In this document: positions 40,316-48,242 of the stretch, in pieces
Position numbering within the stretch: the first letter of the stretch is position 1
Layout of the letters: the number at the start of each line of letters is the position of its first letter
NCBI RefSeq assembly: GCF_963664555.1
Contig: NZ_OY761461.1
Location: 4,195,769-4,259,768, forward strand
Reading direction: 5' to 3'
DNA: 64,000 nucleotides
From: Labilibaculum sp.
GTDB lineage: Bacteria > Bacteroidota > Bacteroidia > Bacteroidales > Marinifilaceae
Notes under the pieces: model-generated
Database searches by the model: none
What the model was told of the DNA's origin: nothing
What the model saw: only the letters and a program-made list of their open reading frames with translations
Made by a program: the position numbers and the translations under genes

Positions 40316-40621
40316 ATGAAGAAACCTGAATTTCACATTTTAGTTTGCAATTCATTTCGAATTGCAGGAGAAGCGCAAGGATATTGCAATAAAAACGGAT
40401 CAGTAGACATGGTTCAATATCTTATGGAAGAATGTGCAGACAGAGGTATAGACGCGACAGTTTCAACCACCGGCTGCCTAAATGTTTGCTCACAAGGTCC
40501 GGTAATGGTAGTTCATCCAAACAACCTATGGTATGGAGGCGTAACACCGGATCGAATTGATGAAATTCTGGATGCTTTGGAAGAAGGCGAAGCTGTTACC
40601 GAATATTTAATTGCCGAATAG
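40316..40621 (+). CDS. Thioredoxin-like [2Fe-2S] ferredoxin
   Basis: 101 aa, with C11, C24, C54 and C58 in the layout of the Clostridium pasteurianum [2Fe-2S] ferredoxin and Azotobacter Shethna protein I. Signature parts are HILVCNSFRI, GYCNKNGS and TGCLNVCSQGPVMVVHP, followed by WYGGVTPDRIDEIL. In those organisms this ferredoxin interacts with, or is induced together with, nitrogenase. Lying between nifB and nifV it is a likely electron carrier or accessory for NifH or cofactor synthesis; which of these is inference. Confidence 0.9.
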   Translation: MKKPEFHILVCNSFRIAGEAQGYCNKNGSVDMVQYLMEECADRGIDATVSTTGCLNVCSQGPVMVVHPNNLWYGGVTPDRIDEILDALEEGEAVTEYLIAE

Positions 40622-40651
40622 ATTACGTATAACTCTTTAATAAAAAACACC

Positions 40652-41770
40652 ATGCACATCATCGATACCACTCTTCGCGATGGAGAACAGGCACCTGGAG
40701 TTGTTTTCTCTCTTGAAGAAAAGCTAAAAATTGCTGCTTTACTGGATGAGGCTGGTGTAAAAGAATCGGAAATAGGAACACCCGCCATTTCCTTAGCGGA
40801 TGAAGAAGACATTAGAATCATCAACGATCAAAGATTTCGTTTCAATGCCACCTGTTGGGCGCGGGCCTGCACGAACGATCTGCAGGCCGCTGCCCGAACG
40901 GGTGTTTCAAGAATCAATATCTCTTTCCCGGTTTCAGCAATTCATCTGGCATCGATTGGAAAAGACCGGAATTGGATGCTTGGCACCTTATCAACAATAG
41001 TTAAACAAGCTCAAAATATGTTTGGATTCGTTGCTGTCGGTGCACAAGATGCTTCCCGTTGCCAAACCGATTTGCTTGATGATTTTGTTTTTGCTGCTGA
41101 AATGCTAAAGGTGAATCGAATTCGACTGGCTGATACGGTAGGCATTATGAACCCCATGTCGGTGCAAAAACTGTTTGAAAGATATCAACATTGTTTAGAC
41201 GGAACAGAATTGGAATTTCACGCTCACAACGATTTGGGAATGGCAACAGCCAATACCATTGCCGCTTTAAGTGCAGGAGCCAATGCCGTTTCTGTAACCG
41301 TGAACGGTCTTGGAGAACGGGCTGGCAATGCCGCCTTAGAAGAAGTTGTGGCGGCTATGGCATTTTCACTTTCCGAATCCAGTGGAATTAATTTAAAAAG
41401 CTGTATTCAGCTTTGCGAATTTGTAGAAATGGCTTCCGGACGAAGAAACTCCGAATCCAAACCCATCTCGGGCAAAAAAATTTACTGCCACGAATCTGGA
41501 ATTCATTGCAACAGCCTTCTCAAGGATCCAATGAGTTATCATGCTTTTGATCCACATTTAATCGGACGAAAAAGTCAATTTATTATAGGTAAACATTCCG
41601 GTTTGGCTGTTCTAAAAGATACCTTAAAAGAAATGGGAATTCATTTAAACAACAAGCAAAGTCAATTATTTATTGAATCTGTAAAAAAGCTCTCAGCCAG
41701 AAAAAAATCAGGACTAAACAGGAATGAATTACAACAATTATACAATAACTTATTTTGCTGCTCTAATTAA
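40652..41770 (+). CDS. nifV: Homocitrate synthase NifV
   Basis: Condenses acetyl-CoA and 2-oxoglutarate to homocitrate, the organic ligand of FeMo-co. The start HIIDTTLRDGEQAPGVVFS is the DRE-TIM motif, and HAHNDLGMATANTIAALSAGANAVSVTVNGLGERAGNA carries the HxH metal site. HESGIHCNSLLKDPMSYHAFDP matches the NifV/LeuA tail, with no LeuA-type regulatory domain. Its 372-aa length and position at the end of the nif operon favour NifV over 2-isopropylmalate synthase. It starts 31 nt after the ferredoxin gene. Confidence 0.94.
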   Translation: MHIIDTTLRDGEQAPGVVFSLEEKLKIAALLDEAGVKESEIGTPAISLADEEDIRIINDQRFRFNATCWARACTNDLQAAARTGVSRINISFPVSAIHLASIGKDRNWMLGTLSTIVKQAQNMFGFVAVGAQDASRCQTDLLDDFVFAAEMLKVNRIRLADTVGIMNPMSVQKLFERYQHCLDGTELEFHAHNDLGMATANTIAALSAGANAVSVTVNGLGERAGNAALEEVVAAMAFSLSESSGINLKSCIQLCEFVEMASGRRNSESKPISGKKIYCHESGIHCNSLLKDPMSYHAFDPHLIGRKSQFIIGKHSGLAVLKDTLKEMGIHLNNKQSQLFIESVKKLSARKKSGLNRNELQQLYNNLFCCSN

Positions 41771-41847
41771 TTTCAACACAAAAAGACCAAATCACAAAAC
41801 AAACATTCAAAAGTCAATTCTGTGGTAATATGTGGTAAATTAGGTTG

Positions 41848-41887
41848 CTGCCAAACTTCCTTTTTACAGGAAGCCTGGCAGTTTTTT
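41848..41887 (+). terminator. Intrinsic terminator at the end of the nif operon
   Basis: Two-part stem CTGCCA-CTTCCT / AGGAAG-TGGCAG (41848-41881) with small internal bulges, followed by six T. Confidence 0.9.
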
Positions 41888-41910
41888 ATTTCTGATTAAA
41901 AAATCTCCAT

Positions 41911-42408
41911 CTAGTCCATTGATGTTTTAAAACGTTCATCAGATTTCAATGTTTTGTGCTTTTCATCCCATTTCCGATCTAACCAACCGGATTTTATATT
42001 TTCGCGATTATCAAACTGTCCAAAAAATGGTTTAATATCCAACAAAGGTGTGCCATCCAAAACATCCGCATCCTCAACATGAAGAATATTCCCATCTATA
42101 CTTATCAATTTTACCGTTGAAATACCAATTGCATTTGGTCTGCGAGGCGAACGGGTTGCAAAAACACCATGCTCTTCTGTATCCATAAAGGGGATTACTC
42201 TTAATTTGTAATCTGTTACTTTATGCAAATGGTAAAGCAAAGTAATATGAGAAAACTCCTCCAAATCTTTTAATCCATCAACAAATTCAGATTTTAATTC
42301 AACACTGGCCTTCACCCCCTTCGCTCCCATTGGCTGTATCGGCATGTTTTCAAGGGTTTTATATGAAGTTCGGATAGTTCCTATGGTTTCAAATTTAATT
42401 TCTGACAT
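41911..42408 (-). CDS. trmO: tRNA (adenine(37)-N6)-methyltransferase TrmO
   Basis: SAM-dependent enzyme of the YaeB/TrmO family that N6-methylates t6A37 in certain tRNAs. The start MSEIKFETIGTIRTSY, then PMGAKGVKASVEL, LEEFSHITLLYHLH and the signature GVFATRSPRRPNAIGISTVKL are diagnostic; DGTPLLDIKPF follows. The frame runs back to 42486, but the Met at 42408 fits the family and gives 165 aa. It sits between the nif terminator and the aspA terminator and is unrelated to nitrogen fixation. Confidence 0.92.
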   Translation of the reverse strand: MSEIKFETIGTIRTSYKTLENMPIQPMGAKGVKASVELKSEFVDGLKDLEEFSHITLLYHLHKVTDYKLRVIPFMDTEEHGVFATRSPRRPNAIGISTVKLISIDGNILHVEDADVLDGTPLLDIKPFFGQFDNRENIKSGWLDRKWDEKHKTLKSDERFKTSMD

Positions 42409-42450
42409 CGTAACAATTTTAAAATGAACACTAAAATTAACAATTCTCAC

Positions 42451-42493
42451 CAAAATAAAAGAGGTTGCCCCCGATAAACGAAGCAACCTCTTT
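42451..42493 (-). terminator. Intrinsic terminator of aspA
   Basis: Stem AAGAGGTTGC/GCAACCTCTT with a 14-nt loop; on the minus strand it is followed by TTTTATTTT. Confidence 0.85.
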
Positions 42494-42528
42494 AGTGCGC
42501 CAAGAACTCTTATGAAGAGTATTGTTGT

Positions 42529-43935
42529 TTAAGCTTCTACAAATTTCCGAGGCTTAATCATCCTTTCCGGAGAAAGAATTTCGTCTAGTTTATCTTTTGT
42601 CAATAATCCTTCTTCAAGAATTAAATCATAAACACTTCTGTTTTCGCTTAGGGCACGTTTCGCAATTCGTGAAGACGCCTCGTAACCTAATGTCGGATTT
42701 ACAGCAGTAACGATTCCGATACTATTCAAAACCATCTCTTTACAATGCTCAACATTAGCCGTAATACCATCAATGCATCGTTCTTTTAAAGTATCCATCC
42801 CGTTTATCAGCATCTCCATCGACTCGAAAAGAGAACGAACAATTACCGGTTCCATTACATTCAATTGCAATTGCCCAGCTTCTGCAGCGAATGTCACTGT
42901 CAAATCATTCCCAATTACCTTATAAGCTACCTGATTAACAACTTCAGGAATAACAGGATTTACTTTTCCCGGCATAATAGAAGAACCAGGCTGCATTTTA
43001 GGAAGATTAATTTCATTGAACCCGCAACGAGGTCCAGACGAAAGCAAACGTAAGTCATTACATATTTTAGATAACTTAATCGCCAATCGCTTTACAGCCG
43101 ATGAGTACATTACGTACGATCCTGTATCTGGCGTTGCTTCAATTAAATTTCCTGCCAAAACAATATTCAATCCTGAAATTTCACACAATTGGCTCACACA
43201 TTTTCCTGAATATTCAGGTTCTGAGTTGATACCTGTTCCAATTGCAGTGGCTCCCATATTAACCTCAAGAAACAATTTGGCATTCTGATTCAACCTCTCA
43301 ATTTCCTCTTCCAAATTAGCTGCCCAAGCTTCAAACTCCTGTCCCAAAGTCATAGGCACAGCATCCTGAAGCTGAGTACGTCCCATTTTTAAAACATCAT
43401 TAAACTCAACTCCCTTTGCACGAAATGAAGCAATCAATTTTTTCAGACTTTCTATCAAATCCTCATTCATCAAAATCAAACCTATTTTAATTCCTGTTGG
43501 ATAAGCATCGTTTGTAGACTGCGATAAATTCACATGATTATTTGGATGACAGTAATCGTACTCCCCTTTATCATAACCCAATTTTTCCAATGCTCTGTTG
43601 GCAATTACTTCATTAACATTCATATTGGTTGACGTTCCTGCTCCTCCCTGAATCATATCAACAGGAAATTGATCATGAAACTTACCATCTATTAATTCCT
43701 CGCAAGATTTTGTAATTGCATCAGTTAACTCCGAAGAAAGTAAACCCAGTTCATTATTTGCCTTTGCCGCAGCCCACTTCACCATAGTCAAAGCTTTAAT
43801 AAACTTAGGATAAGAGCTTAACTTTACACCACAAATGTTAAAGTTTTCTATTGCACGCAAGGTTTGAATACCATAATAGGCATCTTTTGGTACATCTTTG
43901 TACCCAATAAGATCGTGTTCTCTTCTTGTAATCAT
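42529..43935 (-). CDS. aspA: Aspartate ammonia-lyase
   Basis: Converts aspartate to fumarate and ammonia reversibly; homotetrameric cytosolic enzyme. The start REHDLIGYKDVPKDAYYGIQTLRA and the signature loop GSSIMPGKVNPVIPE near residue 317 identify the aspartase/fumarase superfamily. TSTNMNVNEVIANRALE and QSTNDAYPTG point to aspartase, and the 468-aa length fits. Its ammonia-linked reaction makes the proximity to nif worth noting, but it faces the other way with its own terminator, so a link is not supported. Confidence 0.95.
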   Translation of the reverse strand: MITRREHDLIGYKDVPKDAYYGIQTLRAIENFNICGVKLSSYPKFIKALTMVKWAAAKANNELGLLSSELTDAITKSCEELIDGKFHDQFPVDMIQGGAGTSTNMNVNEVIANRALEKLGYDKGEYDYCHPNNHVNLSQSTNDAYPTGIKIGLILMNEDLIESLKKLIASFRAKGVEFNDVLKMGRTQLQDAVPMTLGQEFEAWAANLEEEIERLNQNAKLFLEVNMGATAIGTGINSEPEYSGKCVSQLCEISGLNIVLAGNLIEATPDTGSYVMYSSAVKRLAIKLSKICNDLRLLSSGPRCGFNEINLPKMQPGSSIMPGKVNPVIPEVVNQVAYKVIGNDLTVTFAAEAGQLQLNVMEPVIVRSLFESMEMLINGMDTLKERCIDGITANVEHCKEMVLNSIGIVTAVNPTLGYEASSRIAKRALSENRSVYDLILEEGLLTKDKLDEILSPERMIKPRKFVEA

Positions 43936-44238
43936 TATAATACGTTTGATTTTTCAACAATATCGCATCTCTAAAGATTAAACTTTATAGAAACCAAAAT
44001 TGTTAAATCCGTGTAAATTAGTGTTTGTTTATAAAGCACAAATGTAAAACAAGAATCAAATTTAAACCAAGAATTAAAAGAAAATTACCAGCCACAATAC
44101 ATCAATACATAAAACCCTGTCTTTGCGATACTTTCACCACACAAAACAGGGTTTTACTAAACTTAACTCACAAAATAACTCATGTTTTTAAACAGAAACA
44201 AACGTTTTCGATAAAAACCAAGATCAGAAAAATCTGAT
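43936..44238. other. Gap between aspA and the DUF4494 gene
   Basis: No gene is seen; a 70-codon open frame here has no coding character. It contains a perfect 10-bp inverted repeat AAAACCCTGT/ACAGGGTTTT (44111-44120, 44146-44155) with a 25-nt loop, perhaps an extra terminator. Confidence 0.5.
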
Positions 44239-44240
44239 CT
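44212..44240 (-). terminator. Intrinsic terminator of the DUF4494 gene
   Basis: Stem AGATCAGA/TCTGATCT with a four-base A loop overlaps the stop codon; the minus strand continues TGGTTTTTA. Confidence 0.75.
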
Positions 44241-44751
44241 ATTCAAATTCGTCACCATTTGTTTCCATTTCTGCAATCGGTTTTAAATGTGCAGGAATCT
44301 CTTCATTAAGTTCGCCGCTAAAATATGGGAATACATCCATTAATGGACTTTCTGAAATTGCAGGAATTTCATACGGTACAATCATAGTGCTTAAACACTC
44401 TTCCAAAAACTCGTATGCTTGTTTTACATTACTGGCCTGAGTGAGCATATACTGAGTCGCTTTTTTCTCTTTCCCAGAAGCTTCATCAACATCTACAAAA
44501 GAAACCTTCGCCTTAAACCAGCGATCACCATTCTCGTTTGGATACAATTCTGTAACATTCGATTTACTGATGTTTGTAACGTTAAAATCTCCGCTAATCA
44601 TTTGTTCCAATTCTTTGTGAATCCTTGCTTCTGCCTCAGTAAAAGACACTGCATCTACCAAATATGGCTCAGACACCTTTCTTTCCTTGCCAGATGCTTC
44701 ATCAATTTTCACATATTTTACTTTGCACTCGAACCAATTATTTGTCATCAT
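44239..44751 (-). CDS. DUF4494 domain protein, unknown function
   Basis: 170 aa, recognised as the Bacteroidota family DUF4494 with no known function. The protein is an internal duplication: WFECKVKYVKIDEASGKERKV (about 5-25) and WFKAKVSFVDVDEASGKEKKA (about 77-97) are two copies of one unit, each followed by a predicted helix (VSFTEAEARIHKEL, and SNVKQAYEFLEECL). The C-terminal part (ESPLMDVFPYFSGEL) is extra. There is no signal peptide, so it is cytosolic. It is a single gene with its own terminator. Confidence 0.8.
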   Translation of the reverse strand: MMTNNWFECKVKYVKIDEASGKERKVSEPYLVDAVSFTEAEARIHKELEQMISGDFNVTNISKSNVTELYPNENGDRWFKAKVSFVDVDEASGKEKKATQYMLTQASNVKQAYEFLEECLSTMIVPYEIPAISESPLMDVFPYFSGELNEEIPAHLKPIAEMETNGDEFE

Positions 44752-44811
44752 ATTCTATTATTTTTTTTGATTAACAAAGATAAAATAATCATCCGCTAAT
44801 TTTAGTCTGAT

Positions 44812-44850
44812 TAAAAAAACAAAGGGAATAACTTTTCAGTTATTCCCTTT
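44812..44850 (-). terminator. Intrinsic terminator of tRNA(CAT) copy 1
   Basis: A 13-bp stem AAAGGGAATAACT/AGTTATTCCCTTT with a TTTC loop, then T-rich sequence on the minus strand. Confidence 0.88.
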
Positions 44851-44852
44851 TG

Positions 44853-44926
44853 TAGCGAGAGGCGGGCTTGAACCGCCGACCTCGTGATTATGAATCACGC
44901 GCTCTAACCAGCTGAGCTACCTCGCC
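44853..44926 (-). tRNA. tRNA with CAT anticodon (probably elongator Met), copy 1
   Basis: 74 nt on the minus strand, from GGCGAGGTAGCTCAGC to CTCGCTA. The anticodon stem CGTGA/TCACG encloses the loop TTCATAA, giving anticodon CAT. The T-arm has GGTTCAAGCC. CCA is not encoded. It lacks the unpaired first base typical of initiator tRNA, so it is elongator Met or, less likely, the lysidine-modified Ile tRNA. It is identical to the second copy. Confidence 0.93.
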
Positions 44927-44939
44927 ATTTTTTGCTGGA

Positions 44940-45275
44940 TTGCGGTGCAAATATAATTGCATTTTAGTTCTAAAAAAAATCTTTTTATTGGAAATTGAAT
45001 CAAGCTTCGGTATTAATATGGCAAACTATCTCAATTACAGAAATATTACACTTAAAATTTATTTTATTTTTTTTCAAAAAAGCAAATAATACTTACTCAA
45101 GGGGAAAAAATCAGGCCAAATCAGACTCAATTTAATATGTAAAAGCGGTGTTGCTGCCACAACTTGATCGTAAAACAGCCTCCTCCCAATAAATATCTAA
45201 ATATCCTGATTCAAATGAGTTTTCGAAGACTATGAATATATCAAAATCAAAGCCCATTTGACTCCAAATTTCAAT
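44940..45275. other. Gap between the two tRNA genes
   Basis: AT-rich with no credible gene. The promoter of tRNA copy 1 should lie just right of 44926, but I see no clear box. Confidence 0.4.
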
Positions 45276-45310
45276 CAAAAATATAGGGAATAACTCTTCA
45301 GTCATTCCCT
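45276..45310 (-). terminator. Intrinsic terminator of tRNA(CAT) copy 2
   Basis: Stem AGGGAATAACT/AGTCATTCCCT (one mismatch) with a CTTC loop, followed on the minus strand by ATATTTTTG. It is a diverged copy of the terminator of copy 1. Confidence 0.8.
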
Positions 45311-45315
45311 TTTTG

Positions 45316-45389
45316 TAGCGAGAGGCGGGCTTGAACCGCCGACCTCGTGATTATGAATCACGCGCTCTAACCAGCTGAGCTACCTCGCC
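45316..45389 (-). tRNA. tRNA with CAT anticodon (probably elongator Met), copy 2
   Basis: The 74-nt sequence is identical to copy 1 at 44853-44926, with the same TTCATAA anticodon loop. The terminators are also similar, so gene and terminator were duplicated together. The spacing between the two (about 390 nt) is unusually long for a tandem tRNA pair. Confidence 0.93.
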
Positions 45390-45757
45390 GTTTTTTCTAA
45401 CGAGGTGCAAATATAAAATCCTTTTTCATTTAAAAAAAATCTTCACCCATTTTTTTCTAAAAAGTTTAGAATTGTAATCTCTAAATTTTATTTCTTAAAT
45501 TTTCCTTATATTACTGAAATTAAACTTTTGACAAATAAAGAAATACTAAACAATATGAAAATCCGGTAAGTTTTAATCCTATTTTTTTTTATTCCATATT
45601 CTTAAGTATCTTGCGAAAAATTTCAGTAGTAACTTACAATTCACGTTTTTAGTTAGAAAAAATCCAGTATTTTGGGTTATATGAAAAAGCTATAGACTTG
45701 TATAAATGGTTTTTACATATTTACATCTAATTATTTTACTAATTCAAAGCCCGTCCA
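45390..45757. other. Gap between tRNA copy 2 and the START-like gene
   Basis: AT-rich with no gene visible. It should contain promoters in both directions; I find no strong TAnnTTTG match. Confidence 0.4.
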
Positions 45758-46132
45758 ATGCAACAATTTGAACTCGAATATGTGCTCCATGCCTCACCAA
45801 AAGTAATTTACGATAGATTAAGCAGTGCCAGTGGATTATCAGAATGGTTTGCTGATGATGTTAATCAGAAAGGAAAAATTTTTACTTTTATTTGGGAAGG
45901 CTCCGAACAACAAGCAGAATTAATTCAAAAAAAAGACAATCGCCTGATTCGTTTTCATTGGCTGGACAGCGAAGACGATGAAAGTTTCTTCGAATTCAAG
46001 ATTGAAATAGATGCTCTAACCAACGATTTATCCTTAATTATCACTGATTACGCCGAAGAAGATGAAGTTGAAGAGGGAATTGAATTATGGGATTCACAGA
46101 TTTCAGAACTAAAACAAGTTTTGGGTATCTAA
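45758..46132 (+). CDS. START-like (SRPBCC) domain protein
   Basis: 124 aa with the helix-grip pattern of START/AHSA1-like proteins: FELEYVLHASPKVIYDRLSSASGLSEWFADDV, then FIWEGSEQQAELIQKKDNRLIRFHWLD and a C-terminal helix (ELWDSQISELKQVLG). Such domains bind small hydrophobic ligands or co-chaperone partners; the ligand is unknown. The protein is strongly acidic in its second half. It is found next to Lpt-permease genes in related genomes as far as I recall, but they are separated here by a promoter and a hairpin. Confidence 0.85.
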   Translation: MQQFELEYVLHASPKVIYDRLSSASGLSEWFADDVNQKGKIFTFIWEGSEQQAELIQKKDNRLIRFHWLDSEDDESFFEFKIEIDALTNDLSLIITDYAEEDEVEEGIELWDSQISELKQVLGI

Positions 46133-46174
46133 TTTTTTAATACTCCACATTTACAAAACCTAATTAAAATACCT

Positions 46175-46182
46175 TATTTTTG
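46175..46182 (+). promoter_or_regulatory. Candidate -7 promoter box for the Lpt permease
   Basis: TATTTTTG fits TAnnTTTG and lies just before the hairpin at 46191. Confidence 0.5.
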
Positions 46183-46190
46183 TACTCATC

Positions 46191-46225
46191 AAGACCAGTC
46201 AAATCGTGTTATTGGTCTTGTTTTG
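46191..46225 (+). terminator. Terminator-like hairpin in the Lpt permease leader (possible attenuator)
   Basis: Stem AAGACCA (46191-46197) with TGGTCTT (46213-46219), then GTTTTG. It lies between promoter and start codon, echoing the arrangement at 12965-13034. Confidence 0.45.
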
Positions 46226-46317
46226 TATGGAACAAATTGTGAAGTTTCAACAAACATGATTTACTAATCTGGTTGAAAGATATTTTAGATTCCATTTATC
46301 AACCAAAATGGCAAGGA

Positions 46318-47778
46318 ATGAAAAGATTGCATTCATTTATTTTAAAAAGCTTTTTAGGGCCTCTGGCATTTACCTTTTTTATCTGCATGTTTGTTTTACT
46401 CATGCAATTTTTATGGCGTTACATAGATGAATTGGTAGGAAAAGGCCTTGACTGGACTGTTATTGCAGAATTTCTATTTTATGTTTCGGCGACTTTAGTC
46501 CCAATGGCACTTCCTTTAGCTATTTTATTAGCCTCCATAATGACCTTCGGGAATATGGGTGAGAATTACGAACTTATAGCAATGAAAGCGGCAGGAATAT
46601 CCTTGCAAAGGATTATGAAACCATTAACTATCCTAATTATCATAATTAGTTTAGGTGCGTTTTATTTCTCCAACAACATAATGCCCATTGCTTCCCTTAA
46701 AACAACAACCTTACTTCGTGATATCAAAAGACAAAACCCTGAATTAATTCTTAAAGAGGGAATTTTTACCAACGACTTACCAAAATTTAGTGTTAAAGTT
46801 GGCAAAATAGATAAAAATACGGGAATGATGTATGATCTTTTGATTTATGATCATCGTGAAAATCTAGGCAATACAGATGTAACTGTAGCCGATTCGGGGA
46901 CTATGGTAACTTCAGCTGACAAGCTAACTATGAATCTTACGCTTTATAGTGGTAATATTTATCAGGAAGTAAAACAAAAACCCCGAAACAGAAACAAAAA
47001 TCATCCGTCCCGAAGAATAAAATTCAGAGTATTTAAGCAAAATATTTCGTTGCCGGGTACAGATTTAAAGAGAACTGACGAAAATGTTTACAAAACCAGT
47101 TATAGAATGCTGAATTTGGGACAATTGATAAATCAGGAAGACTCCCTTGAGCTTAACCTAAAAAAAGATAAAGATAACTTTACTAAAAATTTGCTTGCCA
47201 GGCATTATTTTCAAAAAGAACCTAAGAGCCTGTTAAAAGACTCAATTAAATCGATCTTAATTACAGAAAAGATAAAAGATGCTGACTCTTTGTTCAATAA
47301 ACTTTCCCCATCAAAAAAACTTACTACAATTAGTTATGCTTTAAACAAAAGCAGAAAGGCCCGTGAAAATATTTCCAGAAAAGATGGCGAATTTTCCGGC
47401 CAAATTAAATGGATCAGAAAATACACCAACGAATGGCATCGTAAATTCACATTGCCTTTTGCCTGCTTTATCTTTTTCTTTATTGGAGCACCTCTTGGAG
47501 CCATTATCCGCAAAGGAGGATTGGGTCTGCCGGTAATCATCTCCATTTTGTTTTTTATTATTTACTATATCATTTCGATGACAGCAGAACGCTTTTCAAA
47601 AGAGTTGGTTCTTGAGCCGGTTTGGGGCATGTGGATGTCTTCATTTATCGTGTTGCCTTTGGGAATAATTTTGACTTATAAAGCGACAACCGACTCTACT
47701 GTATTCAATATTGAGAATTATATTGATTTCTTTAAGAAAATCAATCCTTTGAATTTTTTCAAGAAAAAACATGTATAA
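46318..47778 (+). CDS. LptF/LptG-family lipopolysaccharide export permease
   Basis: Inner-membrane YjgP/YjgQ permease that works with LptB to move LPS toward the outer membrane. N-terminal helices (SFILKSFLGPLAFTFFICMFVLLMQFLWRYIDELVGKGL) and MALPLAILLASIMTFGNMGENYELIAMKAAGIS, the cytoplasmic coupling segment, are typical; C-terminal helices follow after about residue 395. The periplasmic part is long (about 130-380), as usual in Bacteroidota. The frame opens with a TTG at 46273, but the Met at 46318 (MKRLHSFILKSF) is the expected start. The 3' end overlaps the next gene by 8 nt. Confidence 0.9.
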   Translation: MKRLHSFILKSFLGPLAFTFFICMFVLLMQFLWRYIDELVGKGLDWTVIAEFLFYVSATLVPMALPLAILLASIMTFGNMGENYELIAMKAAGISLQRIMKPLTILIIIISLGAFYFSNNIMPIASLKTTTLLRDIKRQNPELILKEGIFTNDLPKFSVKVGKIDKNTGMMYDLLIYDHRENLGNTDVTVADSGTMVTSADKLTMNLTLYSGNIYQEVKQKPRNRNKNHPSRRIKFRVFKQNISLPGTDLKRTDENVYKTSYRMLNLGQLINQEDSLELNLKKDKDNFTKNLLARHYFQKEPKSLLKDSIKSILITEKIKDADSLFNKLSPSKKLTTISYALNKSRKARENISRKDGEFSGQIKWIRKYTNEWHRKFTLPFACFIFFFIGAPLGAIIRKGGLGLPVIISILFFIIYYIISMTAERFSKELVLEPVWGMWMSSFIVLPLGIILTYKATTDSTVFNIENYIDFFKKINPLNFFKKKHV

Positions 47779-48241
47779 ACTATTCATCATTTTAGGATTA
47801 CTTTTTATTCTTATATCGAATTCGTGTACCACATCAGTGCTGCCTCAGAATAAGGAAGTAGATGAATTCATTAATAAATGGCACAAAGCTGCAGCTGAGG
47901 CAGAATTAACATCCTATTTTGATATGATGAGTGAAAATGCCATTTATATTGGCACAGATGCAGGCGAACGCTGGACTAAAAAAGAATTTTTCACATTCTG
48001 CGAACCACACTTTTTAAAAGGAAAAACCTGGGATTTTAAACCTTTCGACCGACAAATATATTTCTCCGACGATAACAAAACCATCTGGTTTGATGAATTA
48101 CTAAATACATGGATGGGCGTTTGTCGGGGATCAGGCGTAATTGTTCTTGAAAATGGAGAACTTAAAATTTCACATTATCATCTGTCAGTCACTATTAAGA
48201 ATGAAAAGATGAACGAATTTTTACTAATCAATCAAGAATAG
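47771..48241 (+). CDS. Lipoprotein with NTF2/SnoaL-like domain
   Basis: 156 aa. The signal peptide ends in a lipobox (LFILISNSC), so it is probably lipid-anchored. The remainder (VDEFINKWHKAAAEAELTSYFDMMSENAIYIGTDAGERWTKKEFF to a C-terminal LKISHYHLSVTI) is the cone-shaped NTF2/SnoaL-like fold used by many small enzymes and binding proteins. No catalytic set is clear. The start overlaps the Lpt permease end by 8 nt, suggesting translational coupling, and it precedes the Cys-rich microprotein by 1 nt. Confidence 0.85.
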   Translation: MYKLFIILGLLFILISNSCTTSVLPQNKEVDEFINKWHKAAAEAELTSYFDMMSENAIYIGTDAGERWTKKEFFTFCEPHFLKGKTWDFKPFDRQIYFSDDNKTIWFDELLNTWMGVCRGSGVIVLENGELKISHYHLSVTIKNEKMNEFLLINQE

Positions 48242-48242
48242 C

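Noticed and set aside
42529..43935. Aspartase as part of the nitrogen-fixation system
   Set aside because: It is on the opposite strand behind its own terminator, with trmO in between; proximity alone is not evidence.
44025..44237. A 70-codon plus-strand frame
   Set aside because: It is Lys/Thr-rich, runs through an inverted repeat and ends inside a terminator; not a gene.
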